From Affinundibacterium nitidum (GTDB taxonomy: Bacteria; Pseudomonadota; Gammaproteobacteria; Burkholderiales; Burkholderiaceae_D), in contig NZ_JACOFZ010000001.1 of assembly GCF_014284155.1 (NCBI RefSeq), positions 124,001-188,000 of the forward strand: 64,000 bases of DNA, read 5' to 3'. The notes under the pieces are model-generated. The model did no database searches and had not been told where the DNA came from. It worked only from the letters and a program-made list of their open reading frames with translations. The position numbers and the translations under genes were made by a program. Below are positions 18,994 to 26,600 of the stretch, one piece after another. The first letter of the stretch is position 1. Each line of letters opens with the position of its first letter.

Positions 18994-20118
18994 ATGTCGA
19001 TAAAAATCAGCCAAAATTTTGATGCAGGTGCAATCGAAGTCGTAAATGCCTCCGATGTGAATAATATCGAATTGAATTTGCGTAAAGACTCCCACGCGGA
19101 CTTTATGCAGTGGTTCTATTTCCGTTTGCAAGGTGCGCGCAATCAAGATGCAACAATTCGTATTTTGAATGCAGGAGATGCGACCTATGCAGATGGCTGG
19201 GACGGCTATCGTGCTGTAGCTTCTTATGATCGTGAAAATTGGTTCCGTGTCGAGACGGAGTTTGACGGTAAAGTGATGACGATTAAACACACTCCGGATG
19301 CGGACAGCGTCTATTTCGCTTATTTTGAGCCCTACAGCTGGGAGCGCCATTTAGCTTTGCTCGGCAGTGTTGGCCAATCTGAGCAGGTTAGTGTGGTAGA
19401 TCTTGGCAATACGATCGATGGTCGTGATTTAAATATGGTCGTCGTTGGCAATCCAAGTGCTGAGAAAAAAGTGTGGATTATCGCTCGTCAGCATCCAGGT
19501 GAATCAATGGCGGAATGGCTAGTCGAAGGGACGTTAAACGCCCTGTTAGATCCTGCGAATCCAATTGCTCGTGCGATTTTGGATCGTGCTGTGTTGTACG
19601 TCGTACCGAACATGAATCCCGATGGCTCCGTGCGCGGTAATTTACGTACCAATGCCGCTGGTGCAAACCTCAATCGTGAGTGGATGACACCATCGCTAGT
19701 GACAAGTCCGGAAGTGTATTACGTCAAGAAGAAAATTGAAGAAGTCGGTTGCGATTTGTTCCTTGATATTCATGGCGATGAAGGCTTGCCTTACGTGTTT
19801 GTCGCTGGTAGCGAAATGTTGGAAGGGTTCAGCGAAAAGCAAACGCGCGAACAAAATGCTTTCGTCGATAGCTTCTGCGCTGCTAGCCCAGATTTCCAAA
19901 CCAAGTTTGGTTACGAAGCGAGTAAGTACAATGAAGATTTGTTGAAGTTAGCGTCCAAGTATATCGGTCACACTTATAAATGCGTATCGTTGACCTTGGA
20001 ATTGCCGTTCAAAGATAATGCCAATATGCCGGATCTAGAAGTGGGTTGGGATGGCATGCGAAGCATGAAGTTGGGTGAAGCGATGTTGCAACCAATTTTG
20101 ACTTCATTGAAGGCCTAA
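18994..20118 (+). CDS. M14-family zinc carboxypeptidase (cytosolic CCP-like)
   Basis: 374 residues with no signal peptide. An N-terminal beta-rich domain (about 1-125, with MQWFYFRLQGA and YFEPYSWERH) precedes the metallocarboxypeptidase domain. The zinc site is visible: HPGES (His about 167, Glu about 170) and DIHGDE (His about 259). The catalytic Glu lies in LTLELPF (about 335). The substrate-binding NPDGS/RGNLRTN segment is also present. This is the layout of the M14 cytosolic carboxypeptidase subfamily, whose bacterial members have largely unknown peptide substrates. A ribosome site AGAGAAGA precedes ATG. The CYTH gene follows 36 bases later and may be cotranscribed. Confidence 0.9.
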   Translation: MSIKISQNFDAGAIEVVNASDVNNIELNLRKDSHADFMQWFYFRLQGARNQDATIRILNAGDATYADGWDGYRAVASYDRENWFRVETEFDGKVMTIKHTPDADSVYFAYFEPYSWERHLALLGSVGQSEQVSVVDLGNTIDGRDLNMVVVGNPSAEKKVWIIARQHPGESMAEWLVEGTLNALLDPANPIARAILDRAVLYVVPNMNPDGSVRGNLRTNAAGANLNREWMTPSLVTSPEVYYVKKKIEEVGCDLFLDIHGDEGLPYVFVAGSEMLEGFSEKQTREQNAFVDSFCAASPDFQTKFGYEASKYNEDLLKLASKYIGHTYKCVSLTLELPFKDNANMPDLEVGWDGMRSMKLGEAMLQPILTSLKA

Positions 20119-20154
20119 ACCTTCTTTATGAATTTAGTCTGAGAGTTCTTGAAT

Positions 20155-20631
20155 ATGGGTTTGGAGATTGAGCGTAAGTTCCTAGTGCGAGGGGATGCGT
20201 GGAAAGCCTTGGCAAACCCAGTTACGATGCGTCAAGGATACTTAAGCAGTGATCCTGCTCGCATCGTCCGTGTTAGGATCGAAGATCAGCGTGCTATGTT
20301 GACGATTAAGGGCAAGGCATCAGGTATAGAAAGAGCAGAGTGGGAATATGGTATTCCTGTTGCAGATGCTGAATGCATGCTCGATTCCTTATGTACTGGA
20401 CCATTGATTGAAAAATATCGTTATCGCATCGCAGTTTCAGAGTTTGTGTGGGAAGTGGATGAGTTCCTTGGTGATAACCTTGGTTTGGTTGTCGCGGAAA
20501 TCGAATTGCAGTTTGCGGATCAAGCGTTTCCTAAACCAGATTGGGTTGGCGAAGAAGTTAGCCATGATCATCGATATGCAAACTCGAATCTTTTGAAGCA
20601 CCCATTCTCCGCATGGTCCAAGGCTACCTGA
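20155..20631 (+). CDS. CYTH-domain (triphosphate tunnel) protein
   Basis: The start is ATG 20155 (MGLEIERKFLV), giving 158 residues; a TTG six bases earlier is less likely. The family signature ExExK is at residues 4-8 (EIERK). Charged residues that line the tunnel follow (RVRIEDQRAMLTIKGK; EYGIPVADAE; EKYRYRI; WEVDEFLGDNLGLVVAEIEL). These proteins bind divalent metal and hydrolyse inorganic triphosphate or related phosphates; short bacterial stand-alone forms of this length are common. It is likely in the same transcript as the M14 peptidase and ends at a strong terminator. Confidence 0.93.
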   Translation: MGLEIERKFLVRGDAWKALANPVTMRQGYLSSDPARIVRVRIEDQRAMLTIKGKASGIERAEWEYGIPVADAECMLDSLCTGPLIEKYRYRIAVSEFVWEVDEFLGDNLGLVVAEIELQFADQAFPKPDWVGEEVSHDHRYANSNLLKHPFSAWSKAT

Positions 20632-20650
20632 TCGCAAGTTTGGGTTATCA

Positions 20651-20687
20651 AAAATAAAGGCAGGAATTTCCTGCCTTTATTTTTTCT
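20651..20687. terminator. Terminator after the CYTH gene
   Basis: AAATAAAGGCAGGA pairs with TCCTGCCTTTATTT, then TTTTC. Symmetry of A and T runs lets it serve the convergent DUF2863 gene too. Confidence 0.92.
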
Positions 20688-20709
20688 TAGTTGATTTCAC
20701 AAATTGAAC

Positions 20710-21951
20710 TCAATGCAAATGAACTGAACCTTCTGGTGGTGCATCATCGGGCATTTCAGGATGTACCAGTTCGCCTTCCGCATCAGCATACAAAGGCGCT
20801 TGGCAATCGTCGCAATACTCCATCCCGAAGATATCTTCGAGGATATTGATGTTGGTGACCCCACTTTCAGTAAGTAGTGTTGGAATTTCACCGAGTCTTT
20901 CGTCCATCTGGTGAATGGATGGACCAATCAAAGCATTGATTTCGTCTTCTTGCTGGTACAACGGCCAAATCACACCATAGATGACTTCCGGCTCGTTCTT
21001 CAGTGTGAACCCTACCCGCAACTCATCGACCTGACCTGGGTGAGTTTCTGGCCCAAATCGGCCAATAACAGCACCGAGATCTGATGCTTCAACATTTAAT
21101 GTCTGTGTTAGGTAAAAGACAGCCGAACGAATTGAAATGGGACGTATCAAAATATCGGCTTCGCGGCAAGCTGAGTAATATGCTTCTGGGAGTAAAAATT
21201 CGAACCCACAACCGGGGAGTAAATGCGCGACTTCTGCATGTGCTCTTTGCTTCCAGATCAGCAAAGTCGCTTCTTTCGCTTTTGCGATATCAAATGGCGA
21301 TGGTGTCATTTGCCATTGGAATACAGGTGAATTGACTGGAGCGAGTACCACACCTAACAGATATCGACTGTCGGCCAAGAAAGGTACTGTCTTAGGTAAA
21401 TCTTTGTGCGCAATAGCGGGCTTATTATTGAGATAGTCTTTTGCAGTGTGGTGCAAAACATCGTTCACATCGCAGTAAGTTTGCGGGAGTTGGTCGATTG
21501 AATATAAGGTCGGCAAGATGCTAACCTGAACACCTTTGCATAGCAAAGATTCGCGCCAACTCGTCGTCAACGATTTCAATATCGCTGCAGGGATACTCCC
21601 CGAAAATATTTCGAATCTGCTCCAAGCCAAAATCGGTGCGGCGACGAGAATAATTTCGTATTCAGAATCGCCATCTTTGATCTGATCGGCGGTCGCTTTG
21701 GACTCTATTGATTCGATCAAGATTTCATAAGCATCGGGCAGATTGGTAAATACATGCTCCGCAGCAGCGTCTAATACGGCTTGGTGTTTGAGTTCAAGGT
21801 TCTTAGCGACCATTGCGTCAAGTAAGTTTTGCCAATCTTGATCTTCGAGCCTGCTTCCTGCTTGAGAAATCGCTTGGGCCAAGTTCGCGATGCGCAAAGC
21901 ATCGCCGGCCAGTTTTTGAATTTTCTTTTTGGGTGCGCGTCGCATAGTCAT
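20710..21951 (-). CDS. DUF2863-family protein
   Basis: 413 residues, soluble, no signal peptide. It begins with a basic stretch (MRRAPKKKIQKL) and a helical region (GSRLEDQDWQNLLDAMV) typical, as I recall, of the betaproteobacterial DUF2863 family. The rest is mixed alpha/beta. The C-terminus has CDDCQAPLYAD, a CxxC knuckle that could bind zinc, followed by an acidic tail ending HLH. ATG 21945 two codons in is an alternative start. No function is established for the family. It is followed on the same strand by nothing; the YfcG-type GST gene lies 75 bases upstream on the same strand and might be cotranscribed. Confidence 0.75.
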   Translation of the reverse strand: MTMRRAPKKKIQKLAGDALRIANLAQAISQAGSRLEDQDWQNLLDAMVAKNLELKHQAVLDAAAEHVFTNLPDAYEILIESIESKATADQIKDGDSEYEIILVAAPILAWSRFEIFSGSIPAAILKSLTTSWRESLLCKGVQVSILPTLYSIDQLPQTYCDVNDVLHHTAKDYLNNKPAIAHKDLPKTVPFLADSRYLLGVVLAPVNSPVFQWQMTPSPFDIAKAKEATLLIWKQRAHAEVAHLLPGCGFEFLLPEAYYSACREADILIRPISIRSAVFYLTQTLNVEASDLGAVIGRFGPETHPGQVDELRVGFTLKNEPEVIYGVIWPLYQQEDEINALIGPSIHQMDERLGEIPTLLTESGVTNINILEDIFGMEYCDDCQAPLYADAEGELVHPEMPDDAPPEGSVHLH

Positions 21952-22026
21952 AATTTTTAATGAATGAATTTCAGTTTCAAAAAGTGCGCACGAATCGGGC
22001 TGTCTTCATGCAGCCCAGAGCATCCA

Positions 22027-22719
22027 TTATCGTTTGGCGTATTGGGTTTTGCCAAACAAAATATCGCGTGTTTTGTCATCTGTCAGCGCTTTGCGTGAAC
22101 TTGCCAACACGCTTAAACCTCGTTGAACAGCAGGGCGTGCATTGATTTCATCGAACCAGCGTTTGGTATTGGGGAAGTCATTCCAGTCCACGCCTTGATT
22201 CGTAGCTGAACGCGTCCATGGGAAGCAGGCGATATCTGCAATCGTGTAGTTGTCGCCCGCCAGATAGGCTGACTGGCTTAGACGTTTTTCTAGTACGCCA
22301 TAGAGCCGATTCGCCTCGTTGGTATAACGATTGAATGCATACTCAATTTTCTCAGGGGCATAGATACGGAAGTGATGAGCCTGACCCAGCATAGGGCCCA
22401 GACCACCCATTTGGAACATCAACCACTGCAAACATTCAAATTTTTCGCGATCCGTATCACCAAGGAAACGTGCGGCTTTGCCAGCTAAATACACCAATAT
22501 CGCACCCGATTCGAAGAGGGCGATTGGTTTGCCATCGGGGCCGTCAGCGTCGACGATTGCTGGGATTTTATTGTTGGGAGAGATGGCGAGAAAGTCCGGC
22601 TTGAATTGATCACCGGCGCCGATATCAACGGGAATGGCGCGGTAAGGGATACCACACTCTTCCAACATGATGTGAATTTTGTGTCCATTTGGGGTGGGCC
22701 ATGTATACACGTCGATCAT
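22027..22719 (-). CDS. yfcG: YfcG-type glutathione transferase / disulfide-bond oxidoreductase
   Basis: 230 residues. The N-terminal thioredoxin-like domain opens MIDVYTWPTPNGHKIHIMLEE, with the Thr-Pro-Asn motif of nu-class GSTs, then NNKIPAIVD and the glutathione-binding FESGAILVYLA. The C-terminal helical domain has GGLGPMLGQAHHF and NYTIADIACFPW. It is clearly collinear with E. coli YfcG, which shows glutathione-dependent disulfide reductase activity and little classical transferase activity. A Shine-Dalgarno GGAGAG precedes the start. It is divergent from the blaI-type repressor gene 203 bases away. Confidence 0.93.
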   Translation of the reverse strand: MIDVYTWPTPNGHKIHIMLEECGIPYRAIPVDIGAGDQFKPDFLAISPNNKIPAIVDADGPDGKPIALFESGAILVYLAGKAARFLGDTDREKFECLQWLMFQMGGLGPMLGQAHHFRIYAPEKIEYAFNRYTNEANRLYGVLEKRLSQSAYLAGDNYTIADIACFPWTRSATNQGVDWNDFPNTKRWFDEINARPAVQRGLSVLASSRKALTDDKTRDILFGKTQYAKR

Positions 22720-22850
22720 TTTTCTCTCCTAGTGTTGAGGTCAACCAAGTGAAATCATTATAACGCTTGATCTGCTCGCGAGCGTCCAATGGTCGTGTCG
22801 ATAGTGGTACAAATAAAGCATTAAAAAAAATAAAATAAATCCCAAAAAGT

Positions 22851-22900
22851 TCTAGACAAGTCGATCTAGATCAACTAATCTAGATCATGTGATCTACTTA
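22851..22900. promoter_or_regulatory. Four-copy operator-like array before the BlaI-type gene
   Basis: The hexamer TCTAGA/TCTACT recurs at 22851, 22865, 22879 and 22893, exactly every 14 bases. The copies are TCTAGACAA, TCTAGATCA, TCTAGATCA and TCTACTTAA. The inner copies include palindromes GATCTAGATC and ATCTAGAT. The position, 23-72 bases before the BlaI-type start, suggests autoregulatory binding sites. Confidence 0.6.
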
Positions 22901-22922
22901 ATTTACTCCTTGCAAGGTAAAA

Positions 22923-23336
22923 ATGAAGAACCTGTCCTCAAACACAGCTGCTGATAAAGCGATGAAGAAACGAACAAAACCGACTAGCGCTGAAATGGAA
23001 ATGATGCGTGTGCTCTGGGAAATCGGGCCATCCACAGCCAAACAAGTGCATGAGTTCGCGCAAAAGACTCGTCCTGAATTGGCATATGCCTCAGTGTTGC
23101 GCTTGCTGCAGGTGATGCATAGTAAAGGGCAACTAAGCCGTGATGAAAGTCAACGTGCTCATGTCTACGCCGCCATCGCTGAGCAAGATAGTGTGCAAAC
23201 GAGTTTGGTAAAAGATTTGATTCAAAAAGCATTTTCTGGTTCGGCTAAAGCATTGGTATTGGCTGCTTTGAAAAGCCATGTGAGTAAAGAAGAACGTGCT
23301 GAAATTCAAAAATTTCTACACGGAGAAGAAGAATGA
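22923..23336 (+). CDS. BlaI/MecI/CopY-family transcriptional repressor
   Basis: 137 residues. After a basic leader (about 1-20) comes the BlaI winged helix: PTSAEMEMMRVLWEIGPSTAKQVHEF, then YASVLRLLQVMHSKGQLSRDE. The C-terminal helices allow dimerisation. The family represses its own operon until cleaved or released by a membrane M56 peptidase, exactly the gene that follows with a four-base overlap (ATGA at 23333-23336). Its probable operators are the 14-bp repeats upstream. The target regulon and signal are unknown; no beta-lactamase gene is nearby. Confidence 0.92.
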   Translation: MKNLSSNTAADKAMKKRTKPTSAEMEMMRVLWEIGPSTAKQVHEFAQKTRPELAYASVLRLLQVMHSKGQLSRDESQRAHVYAAIAEQDSVQTSLVKDLIQKAFSGSAKALVLAALKSHVSKEERAEIQKFLHGEEE

Positions 23337-25255
23337 ATCCTCAACTTACGAAGATTATTGATGCCATCGGTTGGGCGTTACTTTCAAGTCTATGGCAATT
23401 GAGTGTAATCGCGTTGCTCCTATTTGTGTTCTTATATTTGTTTGCAAGATCAAAGCCTCGAATCACATATGTCATTTCCTATCTCTCACTCATGCTATGT
23501 GTTCTTCTTCCTATCGCGTCTGTCCTACAGAGCCTGCAGGCACCTGTTATTGAAGTGCAAGGGCAGGTGGCGATAAGTGCGACATGGGCGGAGATGGGGG
23601 ACCGCAGTTCCGAGTTCAATCTCCAAAGCTTTCTCGCACAGTATTTGCAAGAAATTGTTTTCGCTTGGTTTGCCATCGTCTGTCTTTTGAGCCTACGTTT
23701 GATCATGGGCTTTGCTTGGTTGCAGTGGATTACGCAATCGCAGCATCCTCATCAAGCGCAACTGCAAGTGCTGCTTGATCGTCTTGTTGAACGTTTTAAT
23801 TTGAAGTTTGGTGTAAGCGTGCGAGTGGTCGCTGACCTTACGGGCCCAATAACAATGGGCGTCATTAAACCCATGATTTTGGTTCCAGCAGCGATGATAA
23901 GCAGAATCGATATTCATTTGGTCGAGGCACTGATTGCACATGAGTTAGCGCATATCAAACGCTTCGACTATGCATTTAATTTGATACAAAACTTGATCGA
24001 AATTATTTTGTTCTACCATCCAGCGGTATGGTGGATTTCTAAACAAATTCGTAGAGAGCGCGAGATTATTGCTGATGATATTGCAGCGAATGTACTTGGC
24101 GAACCGCGGCGACTTGCTATTGCACTTCAAGAGCTGGAATTGTTCCAGTTTTCTCAAACACAAATTGCTCTAGGAGCAAATGGAGGAGATCTTATGTCCA
24201 GAATTTCACGCTTGATTCATCCACAACGCCAATCTTTGGGTTGGAAGGCGATCTTAACGTTCGCTACCGTCGTTGGCACTAGTCTTGCATTAGCGGCTAA
24301 TGCGATGAATGTTCAAATGAGAGAGGCACCTATTCAGCAAGTTAATCGCGGTGAAATCGTGGATCGTGCGGATTCGCATGCTGAGCCAGTCACACAAGTG
24401 AACTTGCCAGAGATGATGAGCGACGAGAAGCGCGATCCTTTGCAAAAATTAGCGCTAGATACCACACAGGTAGAATCTTCTCATATCGCTAAAAATACTG
24501 AAGGGGGTGGCGCTAGTCTCGAAAGTGATTTGAAGGACACAAAGTCGTCAGAATCGAAAATGGCGGATCAAGTTAAAACGCCCACTTCCAAGCTAAGTGA
24601 GCTTGCTGGAAAAGTTTTCGAATTTAAGTCGCCTCGTGTAGATCTTTCAAACCCAAATTGCAGTCCTAGTTTGCCTGCAACCACTATCGAGATCGTGCCC
24701 TCAGGATTGACGATAGCAAAAGCATTAGTGGCAGAAGACGGCAATATTGTCAGAGTGAATACCGTGAAGTCGAGTGGCTTTGTTGAATTCGATGACGCAG
24801 TTAAACACGCTTTAATGAACGGTCGCTGTAAAGCGACTCCTGGTATGGTTAACGGTCAGAGTTTTGCAGCCGAGGCCAGCATAAGTGTAAATTGGGGTGA
24901 TGTCGGTCGACGTCCTGCGACACCTCCTGAGACCGTGACTTTTGCCGCGGAGAAGGGCTCTACAAGGCCAGCGATCGTGCAACTTGGTGCAGCTGAATGC
25001 CAATTGGAATATCCTAAAGCATCGCGCCGTAATCAGGAGGAAGGTATTACTGAGGCGCAGTTGAGTATTGGCACGGACGGCCAGATCTCGAATGTTACGA
25101 TCCTAAAATCTAGTGGATTCCGCGGTCTTGATAAGGCACTACAAGCTACGTTGCAGTCAGGAAATTGCAAGGCGTCTCCTAGCGTGATCAACGGCGTTCC
25201 CGTGGCATCGACCATTGAGCTAGCCCACGTTTGGAAGTTATCTCAGGCGAATTAA
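23333..25255 (+). CDS. BlaR1-like M56 membrane peptidase with two C-terminal TonB-C-like domains
   Basis: 640 residues. Membrane segments near 10-30, 38-60 and 100-122, and another near 303-325, bracket an M56 zinc peptidase domain with HELAHIKR (about 203) and REREIIADD. The region 330-430 is a linker. Two repeats then follow: about 437-530 (ending with GKCKA/GRCKATPG-type sequence) and about 545-640 (GNCKASPSVING). Each has the VKSSGF..D / LKSSGF..LD core seen in TonB C-terminal domains. It therefore has the protease half of BlaR1 but no penicillin-binding sensor. It likely senses an envelope signal and inactivates the coupled BlaI-type repressor; the ligand is unknown. Confidence 0.9.
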   Translation: MNPQLTKIIDAIGWALLSSLWQLSVIALLLFVFLYLFARSKPRITYVISYLSLMLCVLLPIASVLQSLQAPVIEVQGQVAISATWAEMGDRSSEFNLQSFLAQYLQEIVFAWFAIVCLLSLRLIMGFAWLQWITQSQHPHQAQLQVLLDRLVERFNLKFGVSVRVVADLTGPITMGVIKPMILVPAAMISRIDIHLVEALIAHELAHIKRFDYAFNLIQNLIEIILFYHPAVWWISKQIRREREIIADDIAANVLGEPRRLAIALQELELFQFSQTQIALGANGGDLMSRISRLIHPQRQSLGWKAILTFATVVGTSLALAANAMNVQMREAPIQQVNRGEIVDRADSHAEPVTQVNLPEMMSDEKRDPLQKLALDTTQVESSHIAKNTEGGGASLESDLKDTKSSESKMADQVKTPTSKLSELAGKVFEFKSPRVDLSNPNCSPSLPATTIEIVPSGLTIAKALVAEDGNIVRVNTVKSSGFVEFDDAVKHALMNGRCKATPGMVNGQSFAAEASISVNWGDVGRRPATPPETVTFAAEKGSTRPAIVQLGAAECQLEYPKASRRNQEEGITEAQLSIGTDGQISNVTILKSSGFRGLDKALQATLQSGNCKASPSVINGVPVASTIELAHVWKLSQAN

Positions 25256-25321
25256 TTCGACTTATTCCCTAATACTGCGAGGGCCAATCACGGTTTTTGT
25301 TTGGTCCTCGTACGAGAAAAA

Positions 25322-25510
25322 ATGACGCGCAGTTATCGGATTTTTTCTGGCCTGATGTTGAGTGCGTTCTTTGCCTTTACTAGGGCGACAAGGACTGGTG
25401 ATCTTCCGAATCATCGTTTCATTTATGCAGCAGGCAAGGTGGTATGTGCTGATGTCGCGAACATTGGGGAAATCAACTTCGAGTGGACGGAGCTCAATCC
25501 ACACCCCTAA
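25322..25510 (+). CDS. Candidate small ORF of 62 residues, uncertain
   Basis: The frame from ATG 25322 (MTRSYRIFSGLMLSAFFAFTRA) begins with a charged start and a hydrophobic segment. It continues with ordinary-looking codons to 25510. A weak GAGAAAAA precedes the start. It lies after the M56 gene and could be cotranscribed. An overlapping 80-codon minus-strand frame exists, so coding status is undecided. No family is recognised. Confidence 0.2.
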   Translation: MTRSYRIFSGLMLSAFFAFTRATRTGDLPNHRFIYAAGKVVCADVANIGEINFEWTELNPHP

Positions 25511-25681
25511 ACTTGTTTTGAAACGATGTTAAGAGACAGCGAGGATGTCTTGCTGCGCAAATTGCGCGTTACATGAGCCCGATCGAATACCTTGAGATAG
25601 CAGGAAACAAAAAAAGTATCGATTTAAGTGAGTTACTTCAGTATGGATTGATGTCGCAATGTTCCTTGGTGTGTCATTTTA
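25511..25681. other. Intergenic stretch between the M56 gene and serB
   Basis: About 170 bases with no credible gene. Together with 25256-25510 it forms a 466-base gap whose only other content is the weak small ORF. Confidence 0.4.
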
Positions 25682-25703
25682 GGCCAAGCCCCAAGGCTTG
25701 GCC
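25682..25703 (-). terminator. Hairpin after serB
   Basis: A 9-bp GC-rich stem GGCCAAGCC / GGCTTGGCC with a four-base loop lies 19 bases beyond the serB stop. The following minus-strand bases are TAAAATGA, so the T-run is poor; termination is plausible but not certain. Confidence 0.5.
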
Positions 25704-25721
25704 AAGACGCAGCCTCATCGC

Positions 25722-26591
25722 TTAACTTAAATAATTCAGCACTCCGTTGAGTCCGGCGAAATTCAGCGCCAAAGATGCTTGTTGCCGTACCACAGGCTTG
25801 GCACGGAAAGCAACTGAGAGCCCAGATATCGACATCATCTTGAGATCATTTGCGCCATCACCCATGACGATGGCTGCTGCTGGTGAGATATTCAGTTCAG
25901 CACAAACACGTTCGACAGTACGTTTCTTTTCATCTGCATCGACGATAGTACCGATCACTTTGCCCGTGAGTTTCCCATCGATAATCTCTAACTGGTTCGC
26001 ATGTGTAAAATCAAGGTTCAGCCTTTGTTTGATGCGGTCGGTAAAGAAAGTAAATCCACCCGACACCAACAAGGTTTTTAGGCCTGCTTGCTGCACCGCG
26101 GATAGCATTTGCTCCGCGCCCGGTGATAATTTAAGTCGCTCTTCATAGACCCGTTCGAGCGCACTTGCGTCTAAACCTTTTAGTAGCGCTACTCGACGCA
26201 GTAGACTTTCTTGGAACTCGAGCTCTCCTCGCATTGCTGCTTCTGTAATCTCAGATACTTGGGCCTTGAGACCTTGCATATCTGCGATTTCGTCTATGCA
26301 TTCGATCGTGATCAGCGTGGAATCCATGTCCATCGCCACCAGCTTGAAGTCTGTTAGTGTTCGTTGTTTTTCTTCCCAATAGAGATCGATTTTTGCTTCG
26401 AAACAGCGTTGTTCTATCTGTTCGCGTAAGGAATCATTCAGCTGGATATTGTGCAGGCGAACGCTACCATTCGCAAGTTGTTCATTAACGTTGGCTTTGA
26501 GTTGGTATGTGAATTCATCAATCAAAGTTTGATGAATAATCATGGAGCCGACGGCGATTTGTAAAACAAGATTTGTTGGATTCATATGCAT
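25722..26591 (-). CDS. serB: Phosphoserine phosphatase
   Basis: 289 residues (or 287 from the second ATG at 26585). It releases serine from phosphoserine, the last step of serine synthesis. An N-terminal ACT-like region (about 1-70) precedes the HAD domain with nucleophile motif DMDST (VAMDMDSTLITIECIDE). The capping region follows, then LLVSGGFTFFTDRI, and GDGANDLKMM as the metal-binding motif IV. It starts nine bases after the mfd stop on the same strand, so mfd-serB form an operon. A stem-loop follows the gene. Confidence 0.95.
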   Translation of the reverse strand: MHMNPTNLVLQIAVGSMIIHQTLIDEFTYQLKANVNEQLANGSVRLHNIQLNDSLREQIEQRCFEAKIDLYWEEKQRTLTDFKLVAMDMDSTLITIECIDEIADMQGLKAQVSEITEAAMRGELEFQESLLRRVALLKGLDASALERVYEERLKLSPGAEQMLSAVQQAGLKTLLVSGGFTFFTDRIKQRLNLDFTHANQLEIIDGKLTGKVIGTIVDADEKKRTVERVCAELNISPAAAIVMGDGANDLKMMSISGLSVAFRAKPVVRQQASLALNFAGLNGVLNYLS

Positions 26592-26600
26592 CGTGAACGC

